In this document: in pieces, positions 26,009-35,316 of the stretch
How positions within the stretch are numbered: position 1 is the stretch's first letter
Layout of the letters: the number at the start of each line of letters is the position of its first letter
Origin: an uncultured Lachnospiraceae bacterium
GTDB taxonomy: Bacteria > Bacillota > Clostridia > Lachnospirales > Lachnospiraceae
NCBI GenBank assembly: GCA_947629385.1
Contig: CANRDO010000002.1
Location: 1 to 64,000, forward strand
DNA: 64,000 nucleotides
Direction: 5' to 3'
Position numbers and translations under genes: made by a program
The notes under the pieces: generated by a model
The model's input: the letters and a program-made list of their open reading frames with translations, nothing else
Database searches by the model: none
Told to the model about the DNA's origin: nothing

Positions 26009-27487
26009 TCACTTATATTCTTTTCTGAAGTTCTTCCTTTCTTTTATATAGAAGACAAGACCAATCATAATCCAGACCGCAAGCATGACATAGCTTTCTC
26101 TCCCGAAATGAACGCCAGACAGGCCGGGAATCGGAATAAGCTGCAAAATCATAAATATAATACCGAATAGAGTTCCTGTTACCGCCATCGCTTTCAAAAA
26201 AGCTGTGCCGTCTCCGTCGCGCTTCACGGTAACAAGCGTGCTTGCGCAGGTAAAGAAATATCCGATCGATGCGCCGATCGCACTCATATCCACAAACCAG
26301 CCCAGCGCTTCTCTGCCAAGTATCGGTCCCGAAAGCGAGATAACCATGCAGAAGATGATAGCGTTCTTCGGCGTCCCGTATTTGCCGTCAACCTTGCCGA
26401 AAGACTTCGGAAGATAGCCGGCGCGGCTCATGGAATACATCAGCCTGGAAGACGCAAGATAGAATCCCATAATTCCCGAAAGAACGGCGCAGGAAACACC
26501 AACGCCTATCAAAACCTTGCCGAAAGTGCCAAGGAGTTCTTCCGCGGCAATCAGAAGCACCCAGTCCCCAGCCATTACTCGCTCCGGCCAGTTTTCAAGA
26601 GCCGCAGCAGCCACAGTGTTATTGCTTATATATACAAAACAGCCGAACACAATAGCGATTATCATTATAAACGATACTTTTTTGTAGCTGAAGTTAAATT
26701 CCTCAGCAGCTTGTGGAATGGCGTCAAAACCGACATACGCCCACGGGGCTATCGCAAAGGTTGCCAGAATTGCTGAAAAAATTCCGGCGGTACCCGTATG
26801 GGCATAGCTGCTTATTTCATATGTGACGGCATTTGCCGCTATTGCTGCTTCTTTATCAAAGCCCCAGATTGGCTGCATATTTATGCCATTTGCCTTTGCA
26901 GAAACAACTCCAGCAACACAAAGAGTAAACGCACAGATGACAAGAAGCGATGAAAGGATCGTCTGGACAAAACCCGCCTTTTTTACACCTACTATATTCA
27001 GCCAGCCGAACAGGATGAGGATCGCCATTGCCAAAAGCATTTCGCCTGCATAGATGTCGAAACCGGCTATCGTATAGTGAAATCCCCATTTCAGAACATC
27101 TGCAGGCCCATCGAGACCATCAAAAATAAGACCGATCGCAGTACTGTTCATCGGTACATTCGTCAAATATGCGACGACCAAAAACCAGCCGCAGACAAAT
27201 GCGGCATCCCTGCCGAAGCACATCTTTGTGAAGGTAAATTCACCACCCGCCTTTGGATACTTTGGCACCATATAGGCATAAGAAAAGGCTATAATAATCA
27301 TTACAAGCGCGCCAAGGATCATCGCCAGCGCGGTTCCGGCGACGCCTGAATTTGGCAAAAACTTTTTGCCAGGGTTGATAAAACTTCCCCAGCCTATGAC
27401 GCAGCCGAAAGCGATCGCCCAAACATGCATAGGTGAAAGCGAACGCTGTAGTGCAGCCTCCGGTTTTTTTATCTGATTTCCGCTCAT
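26009..27487 (-). CDS. APC-family amino acid/amine permease
   Basis: This membrane protein of about 492 residues has 12 predicted spans. It begins with the APC consensus (VWAIAFGCVIGWGSFINPG) and has a conserved PWAYVGFDAIPQAAEEFNFS near residue 250. It sits between the AEP transaminase and the AEP cytidylyltransferase genes. Phosphocholine (lic) operons have a choline permease at the corresponding place, so uptake of an amine, an amino donor or AEP itself is plausible. The substrate cannot be read from sequence. Confidence 0.85.
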   Translation of the reverse strand: MSGNQIKKPEAALQRSLSPMHVWAIAFGCVIGWGSFINPGKKFLPNSGVAGTALAMILGALVMIIIAFSYAYMVPKYPKAGGEFTFTKMCFGRDAAFVCGWFLVVAYLTNVPMNSTAIGLIFDGLDGPADVLKWGFHYTIAGFDIYAGEMLLAMAILILFGWLNIVGVKKAGFVQTILSSLLVICAFTLCVAGVVSAKANGINMQPIWGFDKEAAIAANAVTYEISSYAHTGTAGIFSAILATFAIAPWAYVGFDAIPQAAEEFNFSYKKVSFIMIIAIVFGCFVYISNNTVAAAALENWPERVMAGDWVLLIAAEELLGTFGKVLIGVGVSCAVLSGIMGFYLASSRLMYSMSRAGYLPKSFGKVDGKYGTPKNAIIFCMVISLSGPILGREALGWFVDMSAIGASIGYFFTCASTLVTVKRDGDGTAFLKAMAVTGTLFGIIFMILQLIPIPGLSGVHFGRESYVMLAVWIMIGLVFYIKERKNFRKEYK

Positions 27488-27508
27488 ATTCATGCCTCAC
27501 TTTACTTC

Positions 27509-28411
27509 TCATACATCATAGGTTGGATCAACAGCCTTCAGTTCCTTAAACGTATCGATCTCAACTATGTCGGATGCTAAACAATCACGTATTTCGACCC
27601 GATAATTGTCTTTGCAGTATTTCAGCGGAACCTGCTCCCAATATCGTTCTCTTCCACCCGGCGACTGGTAAACTTTCGCAATATCTTCCGATAGCCTCCG
27701 ACCATCTTCCTCATTCCAGTAAGAGATCCCAACCATCTGCCAGATGTCGTCACCCTCGCCGCCGACTTCCTGCTCAACGATAATTCCGTCCCTGACCCTG
27801 AAGCACCAATCGTCGGAACGCTGCATTTTAATGCCAAGGAAATCAGAAGTGTAATGATACTTCTTGATAATACCTGGATTAGATAAAAGCAAATCCGCCT
27901 CGAATACATAGGCGTTCGAAAGTATGGATTTAGCTACCAAAGAAGAACTGATATTATTTGCTTCATTATAAACGGGGTTCTCCAGGAACCTGATCATCGG
28001 ATACTTATAAAGGAGCTGGTCAAACTGCTCTGCCAGATATCCACGGACAATATAGATCTCATCAATTCCAACAGACAGACATGCGTCTATCAAATGGTCA
28101 ATGATCCTGACTCCACGGACACGGACAAGCGGCTTAGGTGTATTAAATGTAATCGGTACAAGACGGGAACCGAAACCGGCCGCGATAAATACCGCACGCC
28201 TGACCCTATAGGGTTCCAGGGCGTTAATCCCTAGAGGAGTAATTCTAAAGTCCTTTATATAACCGAATTTAGAAAGCTCGGCTAACACCTGATCGACATT
28301 TTCAGCTGAATTCTTCAGCCAGTCTTTAATTGGAGATAAATCTGTTGATCCCATATCGCTTATTGTTGCAAATCTTTCTAAAACACCGAATTGCTCCCTA
28401 GTCAGGTCCAT
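27509..28411 (-). CDS. CMP-AEP-type cytidylyltransferase (PntC/LicC-like)
   Basis: This is a 300-residue protein with an N-terminal winged-helix-like segment (about 1-68). The LicC-type nucleotidyltransferase domain has FIAAGFGSRLVPITFNTPKP near residue 75 and an acidic metal motif VFEADLLLSNP near residue 165. LicC activates phosphocholine with CTP; relatives in phosphonate loci (PntC) make CMP-2-aminoethylphosphonate. Position between the AEP genes and the glycan genes supports the second reading. CMP-AEP would then donate AEP to the polysaccharide. Confidence 0.85.
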   Translation of the reverse strand: MDLTREQFGVLERFATISDMGSTDLSPIKDWLKNSAENVDQVLAELSKFGYIKDFRITPLGINALEPYRVRRAVFIAAGFGSRLVPITFNTPKPLVRVRGVRIIDHLIDACLSVGIDEIYIVRGYLAEQFDQLLYKYPMIRFLENPVYNEANNISSSLVAKSILSNAYVFEADLLLSNPGIIKKYHYTSDFLGIKMQRSDDWCFRVRDGIIVEQEVGGEGDDIWQMVGISYWNEEDGRRLSEDIAKVYQSPGGRERYWEQVPLKYCKDNYRVEIRDCLASDIVEIDTFKELKAVDPTYDV

Positions 28412-28442
28412 GTTTCTTCCTCCTACCGATATTTAATACCGT

Positions 28443-29258
28443 TTATACTCTGATAAATTTATACTGTGATGCAGCAAATACTGCTCCATTTTTCTTGTGT
28501 ATTTCTATTGTCGCTGCATTATCGCTGCGCAATAAAGTTACTCCCATAACTCCATCTGCCGCCACAGCCTTGTGAGCAAATTTCATGATTTGTGAGCCTA
28601 ACCCTCGCCTTCGGTAATCAGGATGAACAACAAGCCCACTTAGAATATACATTTTGTCACATTCACCATATGTACTATAAGCCGCAACGACTTTTCCGTC
28701 GCATCGAATAATGAAATAACGGCTGAAAGAGTCATCGAATCGGCTCAAAAGTTGGGACTCAAGAATTGTCCTGTCGTATACATCTTTAAATTCAGGATCA
28801 GTAAGCATTAAATCCGCAATATCAGCCAAATCGTTCCTGTCCGCAATCTCGACACCGTTGACACGTGGCAAAGGACGTGAAACATTTAAATCGGCAATGT
28901 AATATTCTTTTGCGATATATTTACCTGAAATTTCTGCTGCTAATCGACTTCCAAACTCGCTTGAAGTAAAAACTACTTTTGGGTTCAACTCATGAAACCA
29001 GTTCAAAAAAGCATTAACTGAATATTGCGTTTCTTTCGTGTAAAAATGCAAAGTATCATAATACAGCAGATAGACACCGCACAACTTATTCTTTTGTATG
29101 TCAGTCCAAATAAAGATGTTCGGATTAGAAACACCATACCGTTTTAGATTAACGTACAAATACGGTGCAGCAACAAAATTATCACCTATGTATTCTATAA
29201 TATGGGATACGTCTTCTTTTCCCAGACATTGAAACAGCATCTTTATCTCCTTACTCAC
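28443..29258 (-). CDS. GNAT acetyltransferase in the phosphonate-glycan locus
   Basis: This 271-residue protein has a C-terminal GNAT domain with the acetyl-CoA loop VVHPDYRRRGLGSQIMKFA near residue 215 and a C-terminal IHKKNGAVFA. The N-terminal 120 residues form a second, degenerate GNAT-like or helper domain. Its place between the cytidylyltransferase and the formyltransferase suggests N-acylation of an amino sugar or of AEP, but the substrate is unknown. Confidence 0.8.
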   Translation of the reverse strand: MSKEIKMLFQCLGKEDVSHIIEYIGDNFVAAPYLYVNLKRYGVSNPNIFIWTDIQKNKLCGVYLLYYDTLHFYTKETQYSVNAFLNWFHELNPKVVFTSSEFGSRLAAEISGKYIAKEYYIADLNVSRPLPRVNGVEIADRNDLADIADLMLTDPEFKDVYDRTILESQLLSRFDDSFSRYFIIRCDGKVVAAYSTYGECDKMYILSGLVVHPDYRRRGLGSQIMKFAHKAVAADGVMGVTLLRSDNAATIEIHKKNGAVFAASQYKFIRV

Positions 29259-29321
29259 ATAAAATTTCTGATATGCTATCCCCTATATGCTTCAGGATCG
29301 CCGTTTCAATAATTATCGATT

Positions 29322-30095
29322 CTAACAGCCATAAAGTTTGCCAAGCCGCTTCAACAGTTCATCATCAACAATGGAATAACGTTTCCCGCCGATCATTATG
29401 GAAGCCCCATGATAAGGCGGAAACCACAGCGCATGAATACGCCTGTCAATTTCATCGGTTGAATTCAAATTCGATATGTCCTTAAAGCTATCTAATTCTT
29501 TTCGACTGAAATAGTGCCCTTTTGTCAGATCCTGCTTGTTTCTTGGCAACGCTTCACCGTTCAGAATTTTAACCAGCAATTCCCGAAATAATATGAGGGA
29601 TTCTTCTTGAGCAATCCTTTCTACATCAAGCGCTGTAAGTGAATACCCCCCCCTGCATGGTAAATCGAACCAACGTTCTTCTATTACATCTCCTTCGTCA
29701 AATTTAGGGGCAACATAATGAGCAGTGACTGCCCATTTGTCATGATGCTCCAATAAAGCATAACAGCAGGCCGCTACACCTTTATGCACAGAAACCGGAG
29801 CAGGGTGAAAATTGATGATTCCTTGTTGCGGATATTCAATAATAGATTCCCGCAGAAGCCTTGGATAGAGGTAAGAAATACCTATATCAAATGGTGGTAG
29901 CGTTCCAGCTTCTAATTCTTCATAGAGTTTAGTAGTAGAGAAAATTGAAACCCCAAATTCTTGACAAAGCGCCACAATTAAACCATCTTGTAGTTCATCA
30001 CAAACACATCCAACAACCTCTACATTATTCTCTGTCAATATACGTAATACATCTCTAGGCCCATGTCTGTCAGGGCAAAAAAGCATCATTTTCAT
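29322..30095 (-). CDS. Formyltransferase family protein, likely sugar N-formyltransferase
   Basis: This 257-residue protein has the formyltransferase core: an early nucleotide-like fold, the catalytic block GIINFHPAPVSVHKGVAACC near residue 90, and the conserved Asp in KFDEGDVIEERW near residue 130. A tail of about 90 residues follows. It should use 10-formyl-THF to formylate an amino group, probably on a sugar nucleotide. The frame passes through a run of eight G (29646-29653); gain or loss of one base gives a stop within a few codons, so this gene may be phase variable and is ON here. Confidence 0.78.
   Translation of the reverse strand: MKMMLFCPDRHGPRDVLRILTENNVEVVGCVCDELQDGLIVALCQEFGVSIFSTTKLYEELEAGTLPPFDIGISYLYPRLLRESIIEYPQQGIINFHPAPVSVHKGVAACCYALLEHHDKWAVTAHYVAPKFDEGDVIEERWFDLPCRGGYSLTALDVERIAQEESLILFRELLVKILNGEALPRNKQDLTKGHYFSRKELDSFKDISNLNSTDEIDRRIHALWFPPYHGASIMIGGKRYSIVDDELLKRLGKLYGC
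29646..29653 (-). repeat. G8 tract inside the formyltransferase gene
   Basis: Eight consecutive G on the coding strand followed by TA, encoding the two Gly of PCRGGYSLT. A shift to G7 or G9 brings a stop within about seven to eight codons. Confidence 0.95.
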
Positions 30096-30133
30096 AGCAA
30101 ATTCTCCTCATGTAACATCATATTTTGATAAAA

Positions 30134-30292
30134 TTATTGCCTAATTGATCTTAAACCAGCATAGACAAGTTGTTTGAGCAAATGTGACATGATCGTTTCA
30201 GTTAATAAAATTTCAGCCATCTATTTCGGATGTTCCAAAGTAAGGACTCCCATACAAGATCCGAGGCCAGCATTGAGAATAAAGCTTTTCAT
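30134..30292 (-). pseudogene. Remnant of a sugar/choline-type nucleotidyltransferase gene
   Basis: Fifty codons from the ATG at 30292 read MKSFILNAGLGSCMGVLTLE, then HPK, an in-frame TAG (30231-30233), MAEILLTETIMSHLLKQLVY and a TAA at 30134. This is clearly the first part of a LicC-like nucleotidyltransferase (normally G-S-R-M-G and HPKCM). The active-site Arg is changed to Cys, one stop is internal and the rest of the gene is gone. It lies in the 231-bp gap between the sulfatase-like and formyltransferase genes. Confidence 0.75.
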
Positions 30293-30326
30293 TTTCAATG
30301 TTCTTAGTTATTATATAAACGCAATA

Positions 30327-31493
30327 TTAGTGCTGTATTATTTTTTTTAGAAATGAAAATTTCTTTCGCACAACTCCATACAAAACATACCACCATGGGG
30401 CTTCCCTCCAGAAACTTTCGCGTATGTGTCTTAGTCTTTCTAACGCTTCTAAAGCCTCAGTTTTGTATGGATACAAGTAATGCTCTGAACAAACAAACCA
30501 TTTCTTTCTGTCTTTATCATAATGATTTTCAAGAAGTATATTATTTAGTTCCCACGGATCCCAAGAAAGATCATATAATTCTTCAGAGTTATCGCTCTTA
30601 TTATATATGTACTTAAAACGTTCTGTTATAATCGCAGTTTTACGACTTGGTTGAGCATAATAGGCAGTTTCAGAAACAACATAATCTCGTTTGATTATTT
30701 TGCGCTCCGTAAGTAAGTCTGGTAGATCTATGTTACATGTCAAATACTCTATTTGTTGGATATTATCAATTCTTGGAGTTATCAATGGAATATGAACTAT
30801 CGGCTCATAAACATGAAAGCCGTATCCTAGTATTCCTTTATGCCAATTCATATGCCCGTGATCCGTAGTAATGAAAATACTGTCATCGCCTACCAATCCG
30901 CGTACCTTTCCTACTATATAATCAAATGCATCCATATCATCCATCCATGAGCATCTTCCCTTTAAAATATGCGGCAAATGCATCCATATAAACTGCTTTT
31001 TAGAAAAATCCACATCGTCCAATACTTGAAATATCTGTTTAAATGTTTTTTCTAGCAAGGCATCATCCCGGACAATATGTTCCCCATTTTTGTGATTATC
31101 AGTTTCTTGCGCAATATCTAAATTATGTACAATTGTTTTGTTTTCGTCTCCAAATTCCCTTGTAAAACGCCATACTGAATTCATCCATGTACGATCCCAG
31201 ATCATGTGACACTCATATCCTCTTTGTTGTAAAGTGTCAAACACGCTTGAAAATTCAGAAGGCTGCACATTTATATATATCTTGCGACTATTAAACTCGT
31301 AAGGATAATGACCAGACAGCATAGCCGATAATGCCATTGCCGTAGAAGCAGCTGCTGTATAGTGGCGCTTGAACACCGTTCCCTTTGCAGCAAGCTCATC
31401 GATGTTCGAAGTTTTCCAATACCTATTTCCATAAATCGGTAAACTCTCGCATGCCATACAATCTTTTGATATCAAAAAAATTACATTTTTCAT
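30327..31493 (-). CDS. Sulfatase/alkaline phosphatase-superfamily enzyme of the glycan locus
   Basis: This soluble protein of about 388 residues starts at 31493 behind GAGGGGAG. Metal-site motifs of the superfamily are visible: IFLISKDCMAC at the start, a Ser/Thr nucleophile region HYTAAASTAMALSAML near residue 45, and TTDHGHMNWHKG near residue 210. No C-x-P-S-R sulfatase signature is present, so a classical sulfatase is unlikely. Relatives include phosphoglycerol and phosphoethanolamine transferases, although those are membrane bound. In a CMP-AEP locus without a LicD-type gene it is a candidate for transfer or removal of the phosphonate group. Confidence 0.75.
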   Translation of the reverse strand: MKNVIFLISKDCMACESLPIYGNRYWKTSNIDELAAKGTVFKRHYTAAASTAMALSAMLSGHYPYEFNSRKIYINVQPSEFSSVFDTLQQRGYECHMIWDRTWMNSVWRFTREFGDENKTIVHNLDIAQETDNHKNGEHIVRDDALLEKTFKQIFQVLDDVDFSKKQFIWMHLPHILKGRCSWMDDMDAFDYIVGKVRGLVGDDSIFITTDHGHMNWHKGILGYGFHVYEPIVHIPLITPRIDNIQQIEYLTCNIDLPDLLTERKIIKRDYVVSETAYYAQPSRKTAIITERFKYIYNKSDNSEELYDLSWDPWELNNILLENHYDKDRKKWFVCSEHYLYPYKTEALEALERLRHIRESFWREAPWWYVLYGVVRKKFSFLKKIIQH

Positions 31494-31554
31494 ATTTGTT
31501 CTCCCCTCGTATATTACCACTGTCAATGCTATATCTTAGTCTGAGAAAAAGATT

Positions 31555-33018
31555 TTAATTATCTTTTAGTTTTGTCAGTTGCTTTATGCTATTAATGGCA
31601 GTTTTACGCTTTAAGAAGACAGCAAAAGAAATTATAATAATAAGCAAATATCTGATTAATGTAAATTTATATGTCACCATAAAAATAAATCCAACAACTA
31701 TAAATGCTACAGATATAAGTATAATTAGTTTAGTACTATATGGCTGCTTGCATTCTGTCTGCTGCCTACAGATTTTAGCCATAAAGAAGTAATGAAAAGC
31801 AGCATATAACATATCGCAAAATAGAGTTGTATATCCGGCTGCCTGATATCCACACAATTTGATCAATATGTAATTGAGAACTATATTCATCAAAGCGCTT
31901 GTCATAGTGGAAACCATAACATATTGCGTTTTTTCATAATAGAATTCAAATACAGAGAAAAAGTAATATATAAATGTGAAATACACGCTCATCGCTACAG
32001 GAGGAACGACCCATATTGCCTGATAATACTCCGGCGGAGCAAAAATTCGGATTACTTCCGGAGCTATGGAAATAAGAATAATATTTACTCCTGCAATGAT
32101 AATAAAAGCCATATATGCTATTTTGGACATTTTTTCAAATTGCTTCTCTTTTATCTTTTTGTAAAGCCAAGGTTCTATAGTTTGAAGCAACGCGGCATTA
32201 AACATTGTCATAATAAGAGAAACAGAATACGCAAGATTATATATGCCCGCCTCACTATTACCTACCATTTTACTTATCATTATCCTATCCGAGCCGCTCA
32301 GAACAGATGATGAAAGATAGTGGGGAATCAGGGGTAGATTAAATAAAATTGCATATTTCCAAAATCTGAATGAGAAAAACTTTTTTCCTTTTATTATCTG
32401 GAATATAAAAATACCTATATACGCAATTAAGTCAACCGCAACCATTCCGAGAATGCGGGCGGTAACCTTATCCTTTGCTCTATTAACGAGCAGAATTCCC
32501 AAACTCGGCCGCACTAATGAAACAATGAGCGTAAGCGCAACTAACTTTCGATAGCTCAACACCACTCTCTGCTCTGAAGCCCAAAACTGGAAAACAGTAG
32601 CAAGCCATATTATCGCTATCATAGAAATAACTTGAATAGTTGTTAGCGACAAAAGGCTGTTAAAATAATTTCTTAAAGGTATGTAAATAAGTAAGGACAA
32701 AACAGTTAAAGTAAAGCTAAGCCCCTGCATTGAGGAGATAAATTCTTTTCTATCCTCACTGTAAAGAACAAGACCTCTAGTATATGAACTTCTATCTAAA
32801 TTAAGGGTTATAATAACAGCTAATAGCCCAGACCATGTATTAAAAACACTAAACTGACCATATTCGTCAGTCGTCATTAATCTGGTAAAGATTGGTGTCG
32901 TTATACTCGAAATACCCTTTTGCAAAAATGCACAGATTAAAAACCAAAATGCTGCACGAGCTTGAACAGGTAAGCCTTTGTATTTATTTATCATGTTTCT
33001 AAGAAGAAGATTCTTCAT
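31555..33018 (-). CDS. wzx: Polysaccharide flippase, Wzx type
   Basis: This 487-residue protein with about 14 predicted membrane spans begins RAAFWFLICAFLQKGISSIT and contains FNLPLIPHYLSSSVLSGSDR near residue 225, typical of MOP-superfamily (PST) flippases. It would move the undecaprenyl-linked repeat unit across the membrane for polymerisation by Wzy. AT-rich codon use matches its neighbours and differs from the flanks. Confidence 0.9.
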   Translation of the reverse strand: MKNLLLRNMINKYKGLPVQARAAFWFLICAFLQKGISSITTPIFTRLMTTDEYGQFSVFNTWSGLLAVIITLNLDRSSYTRGLVLYSEDRKEFISSMQGLSFTLTVLSLLIYIPLRNYFNSLLSLTTIQVISMIAIIWLATVFQFWASEQRVVLSYRKLVALTLIVSLVRPSLGILLVNRAKDKVTARILGMVAVDLIAYIGIFIFQIIKGKKFFSFRFWKYAILFNLPLIPHYLSSSVLSGSDRIMISKMVGNSEAGIYNLAYSVSLIMTMFNAALLQTIEPWLYKKIKEKQFEKMSKIAYMAFIIIAGVNIILISIAPEVIRIFAPPEYYQAIWVVPPVAMSVYFTFIYYFFSVFEFYYEKTQYVMVSTMTSALMNIVLNYILIKLCGYQAAGYTTLFCDMLYAAFHYFFMAKICRQQTECKQPYSTKLIILISVAFIVVGFIFMVTYKFTLIRYLLIIIISFAVFLKRKTAINSIKQLTKLKDN

Positions 33019-33022
33019 ATAA

Positions 33023-34096
33023 CTATTTCCTTAAACCCTTAGTATAAGCTTTTCTTGTACGTAACAATTCTTTTTCACGATATATATGACTTATGACCCA
33101 AGATGAGTTTATACATAATAGGAAGTATACAAACAGTAATTTTTTATTACATTGCTTGATCGATATATTCTTCTTAAGGTAATCATCATTGATAAACTCT
33201 ACAAGAATCATTTTAACTGCACCCTTATGGTCAGGAGGAGAATCATTTCTAAATAAATTTGATAATCTCAAACTATACATTTCAATTTTCCTCAAGCATA
33301 GATTTGTCTTACATAAAGGCCTTAAATTATAATCATCTAAAACTTTATTCAAAGCCTGATCAACTTTTTTTAATGTATCATCGAAATCGGGCCAATAATG
33401 TTCTAACGTAGAATTACTGTGTTTCACATAATGGTATCTGACGCAATTCAAAACCAGCAAAGAGCTTAGTCTACATAACAGTTGTACACAAAAAACTAAA
33501 TCTTCTTGTATGTGTAATTCCTCATCAAATAAAAGATCGGCACCAATTTCTTTTCTAAATACAAACCGCCAAGCAGAACCCATAATCAATTTATTCTGTC
33601 TGGATCCGGAGAGCATATTCGGAATAAGTTCAGATTTAATGCGCGAACTGTCAAGAACCGTTTCGTCATCCCACGGCAATAAATCAATCAGTTTTCCTTG
33701 TTCTTCACTTTCAAACTCATGTTCGATTGCATATATAGCAGCTTCTGCATTAGAGACCGCTAAACGATTTATGATTGTTTCGTAAGCATTAGGATCAATA
33801 GAGTCGTCAGCATCCACAAAAGTAATATAATCACCATGGGCAAATTTTATACCCGAATTTCTCGCCGCAGATACTCCGTGATTATTCTGATTCAGCAATA
33901 TAACTCTTGAATCCTGTTGAACAATTTCTTCAATTAAGTTCGCGCTATTATCAGTGGAACCGTCGTTTACAGCAATTATTTCTACATTTGAATAAGTTTG
34001 TGCACTAAGGCACTTCAAGCACATTGCAATATATTTTTCACTATTAAATACAGGAACAATTATGCTCAATAATGGACTTTTTTCTGTATTACTCAT
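33023..34096 (-). CDS. Glycosyltransferase, GT2 family
   Basis: This 357-residue protein starts at 34096 behind AAGGAGG. It has a GT-A fold with SIIVPVFNSEKYIAMCLKCL at the N-terminus, a nucleotide Asp motif NDGSTDN, and the metal motif FVDADDSID near residue 95. The ATG overlaps the wzy stop by eight bases. It adds one sugar to the lipid-linked repeat; specificity cannot be told. Confidence 0.9.
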   Translation of the reverse strand: MSNTEKSPLLSIIVPVFNSEKYIAMCLKCLSAQTYSNVEIIAVNDGSTDNSANLIEEIVQQDSRVILLNQNNHGVSAARNSGIKFAHGDYITFVDADDSIDPNAYETIINRLAVSNAEAAIYAIEHEFESEEQGKLIDLLPWDDETVLDSSRIKSELIPNMLSGSRQNKLIMGSAWRFVFRKEIGADLLFDEELHIQEDLVFCVQLLCRLSSLLVLNCVRYHYVKHSNSTLEHYWPDFDDTLKKVDQALNKVLDDYNLRPLCKTNLCLRKIEMYSLRLSNLFRNDSPPDHKGAVKMILVEFINDDYLKKNISIKQCNKKLLFVYFLLCINSSWVISHIYREKELLRTRKAYTKGLRK

Positions 34097-35285
34097 TACT
34101 GATCCTCCTTCGAGAGCCAAAATATAAATGGAAGGGCTTCGCTTTTATACCCCTTCCTTGCAAATTTGGTTCTCTGTTCACCGCATAGATTGCAAACAAT
34201 GCAAAATAGAAATTGTAATCAAATGATATTTCTACAATCGAAGCGACAATCATAGCATATAAAAGACCATATAAACCATCATATTTTTCAGATACATGTC
34301 CAGATGAACATTTATAAACTAATCCCAAAAATATAACAAGGCCTATAATTCCATAGTTAACGATAATTTGGAAAAAGCCGTTTTGAATATTACCATAACC
34401 AACTATTTTTGTTACTATAGTATTGCCATATCCATATCCTAACCACTTATTGTTAGTTATAATGGATATAGCATTTAGGTATATTTTTTCTCTACCGTTG
34501 ATATTTAGTCCTTCACCAAAAATGTCAACAACAAAATGCTGTATCTGAGGAATACTCATAATTGCTTGGAAAGCTGTAATCATAGCAGTTGTAATGAAGA
34601 TCGACAATAGCACAAACTTACCGTTTTGGACGAATTTTCTAAACGCACCCGGAACAAGCAAATATGCCAACATAAATATTGCTGCAATCATTGATGTAGT
34701 GCAGTATATCCATTTACTCACTAATATACACAAAACAGATATAACGATGAAAAGTGCTTTCCAAAAGATTCTTTTATTGAATTTCTCGTAATAGCGGATC
34801 CAAAACAAAGCTGCTAATTGAATAAACAAATAACCTGTGGCAAACTTGTTCCCAACAAAATAATATATAGGCAACCTGTTACTAGTACCTAGTGCAACTA
34901 TAGAAATAAGCGAGGCAAGGCAATATAACGTAGTCATATAATAAAATACATTAAACAAGTTATTAATATAATCATTTTCACTGCAATAAATACATATACT
35001 GCATATGCTATATAAGCATATTGCATAGAGTATGCTGTCCAAGATGCCTCGAGAAAGAATATAGTTATTCCAATACGCATAAACGCCTGCAACTATTATA
35101 ACTAAGCAAAAAGGTATTGAGATATTAAAAAGTTTTTTGAAGCTCAAATTAGTGAGCAAAAAAACAAGTATTGCTAATATAGCAATAATCTTTGTCGCTT
35201 GCTGTATCCATGTAGGAATTATGTAGATCTTAAAAAAAGCAAAATACAGCAAGACGCAAATCAAATCTATCTTTTTAACCTTCAT
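34089..35285 (-). CDS. wzy: O-antigen/capsule polymerase, Wzy type
   Basis: This 398-residue protein starts at 35285 behind TGGAGG. It has about 11 membrane spans and one large external loop near residues 255-310 containing EGLNINGREKIYLNAISIIT and WLGYGYGNT, the pattern of Wzy/WaaL-family polymerases. It would polymerise repeat units on the outer face. Low similarity among family members is normal; topology and gene context give the call. Confidence 0.82.
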   Translation of the reverse strand: MKVKKIDLICVLLYFAFFKIYIIPTWIQQATKIIAILAILVFLLTNLSFKKLFNISIPFCLVIIVAGVYAYWNNYILSRGILDSILYAICLYSICSICIYCSENDYINNLFNVFYYMTTLYCLASLISIVALGTSNRLPIYYFVGNKFATGYLFIQLAALFWIRYYEKFNKRIFWKALFIVISVLCILVSKWIYCTTSMIAAIFMLAYLLVPGAFRKFVQNGKFVLLSIFITTAMITAFQAIMSIPQIQHFVVDIFGEGLNINGREKIYLNAISIITNNKWLGYGYGNTIVTKIVGYGNIQNGFFQIIVNYGIIGLVIFLGLVYKCSSGHVSEKYDGLYGLLYAMIVASIVEISFDYNFYFALFAIYAVNREPNLQGRGIKAKPFHLYFGSRRRISNE

Positions 35286-35316
35286 GCAGCAATCCTCCAG
35301 GCGATATTTTATATGT

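Noticed and set aside
30327-31493. Ordinary glycan sulfatase
   Set aside because: The C/S-x-P-x-R maturation signature is absent; only the general superfamily metal motifs are present.
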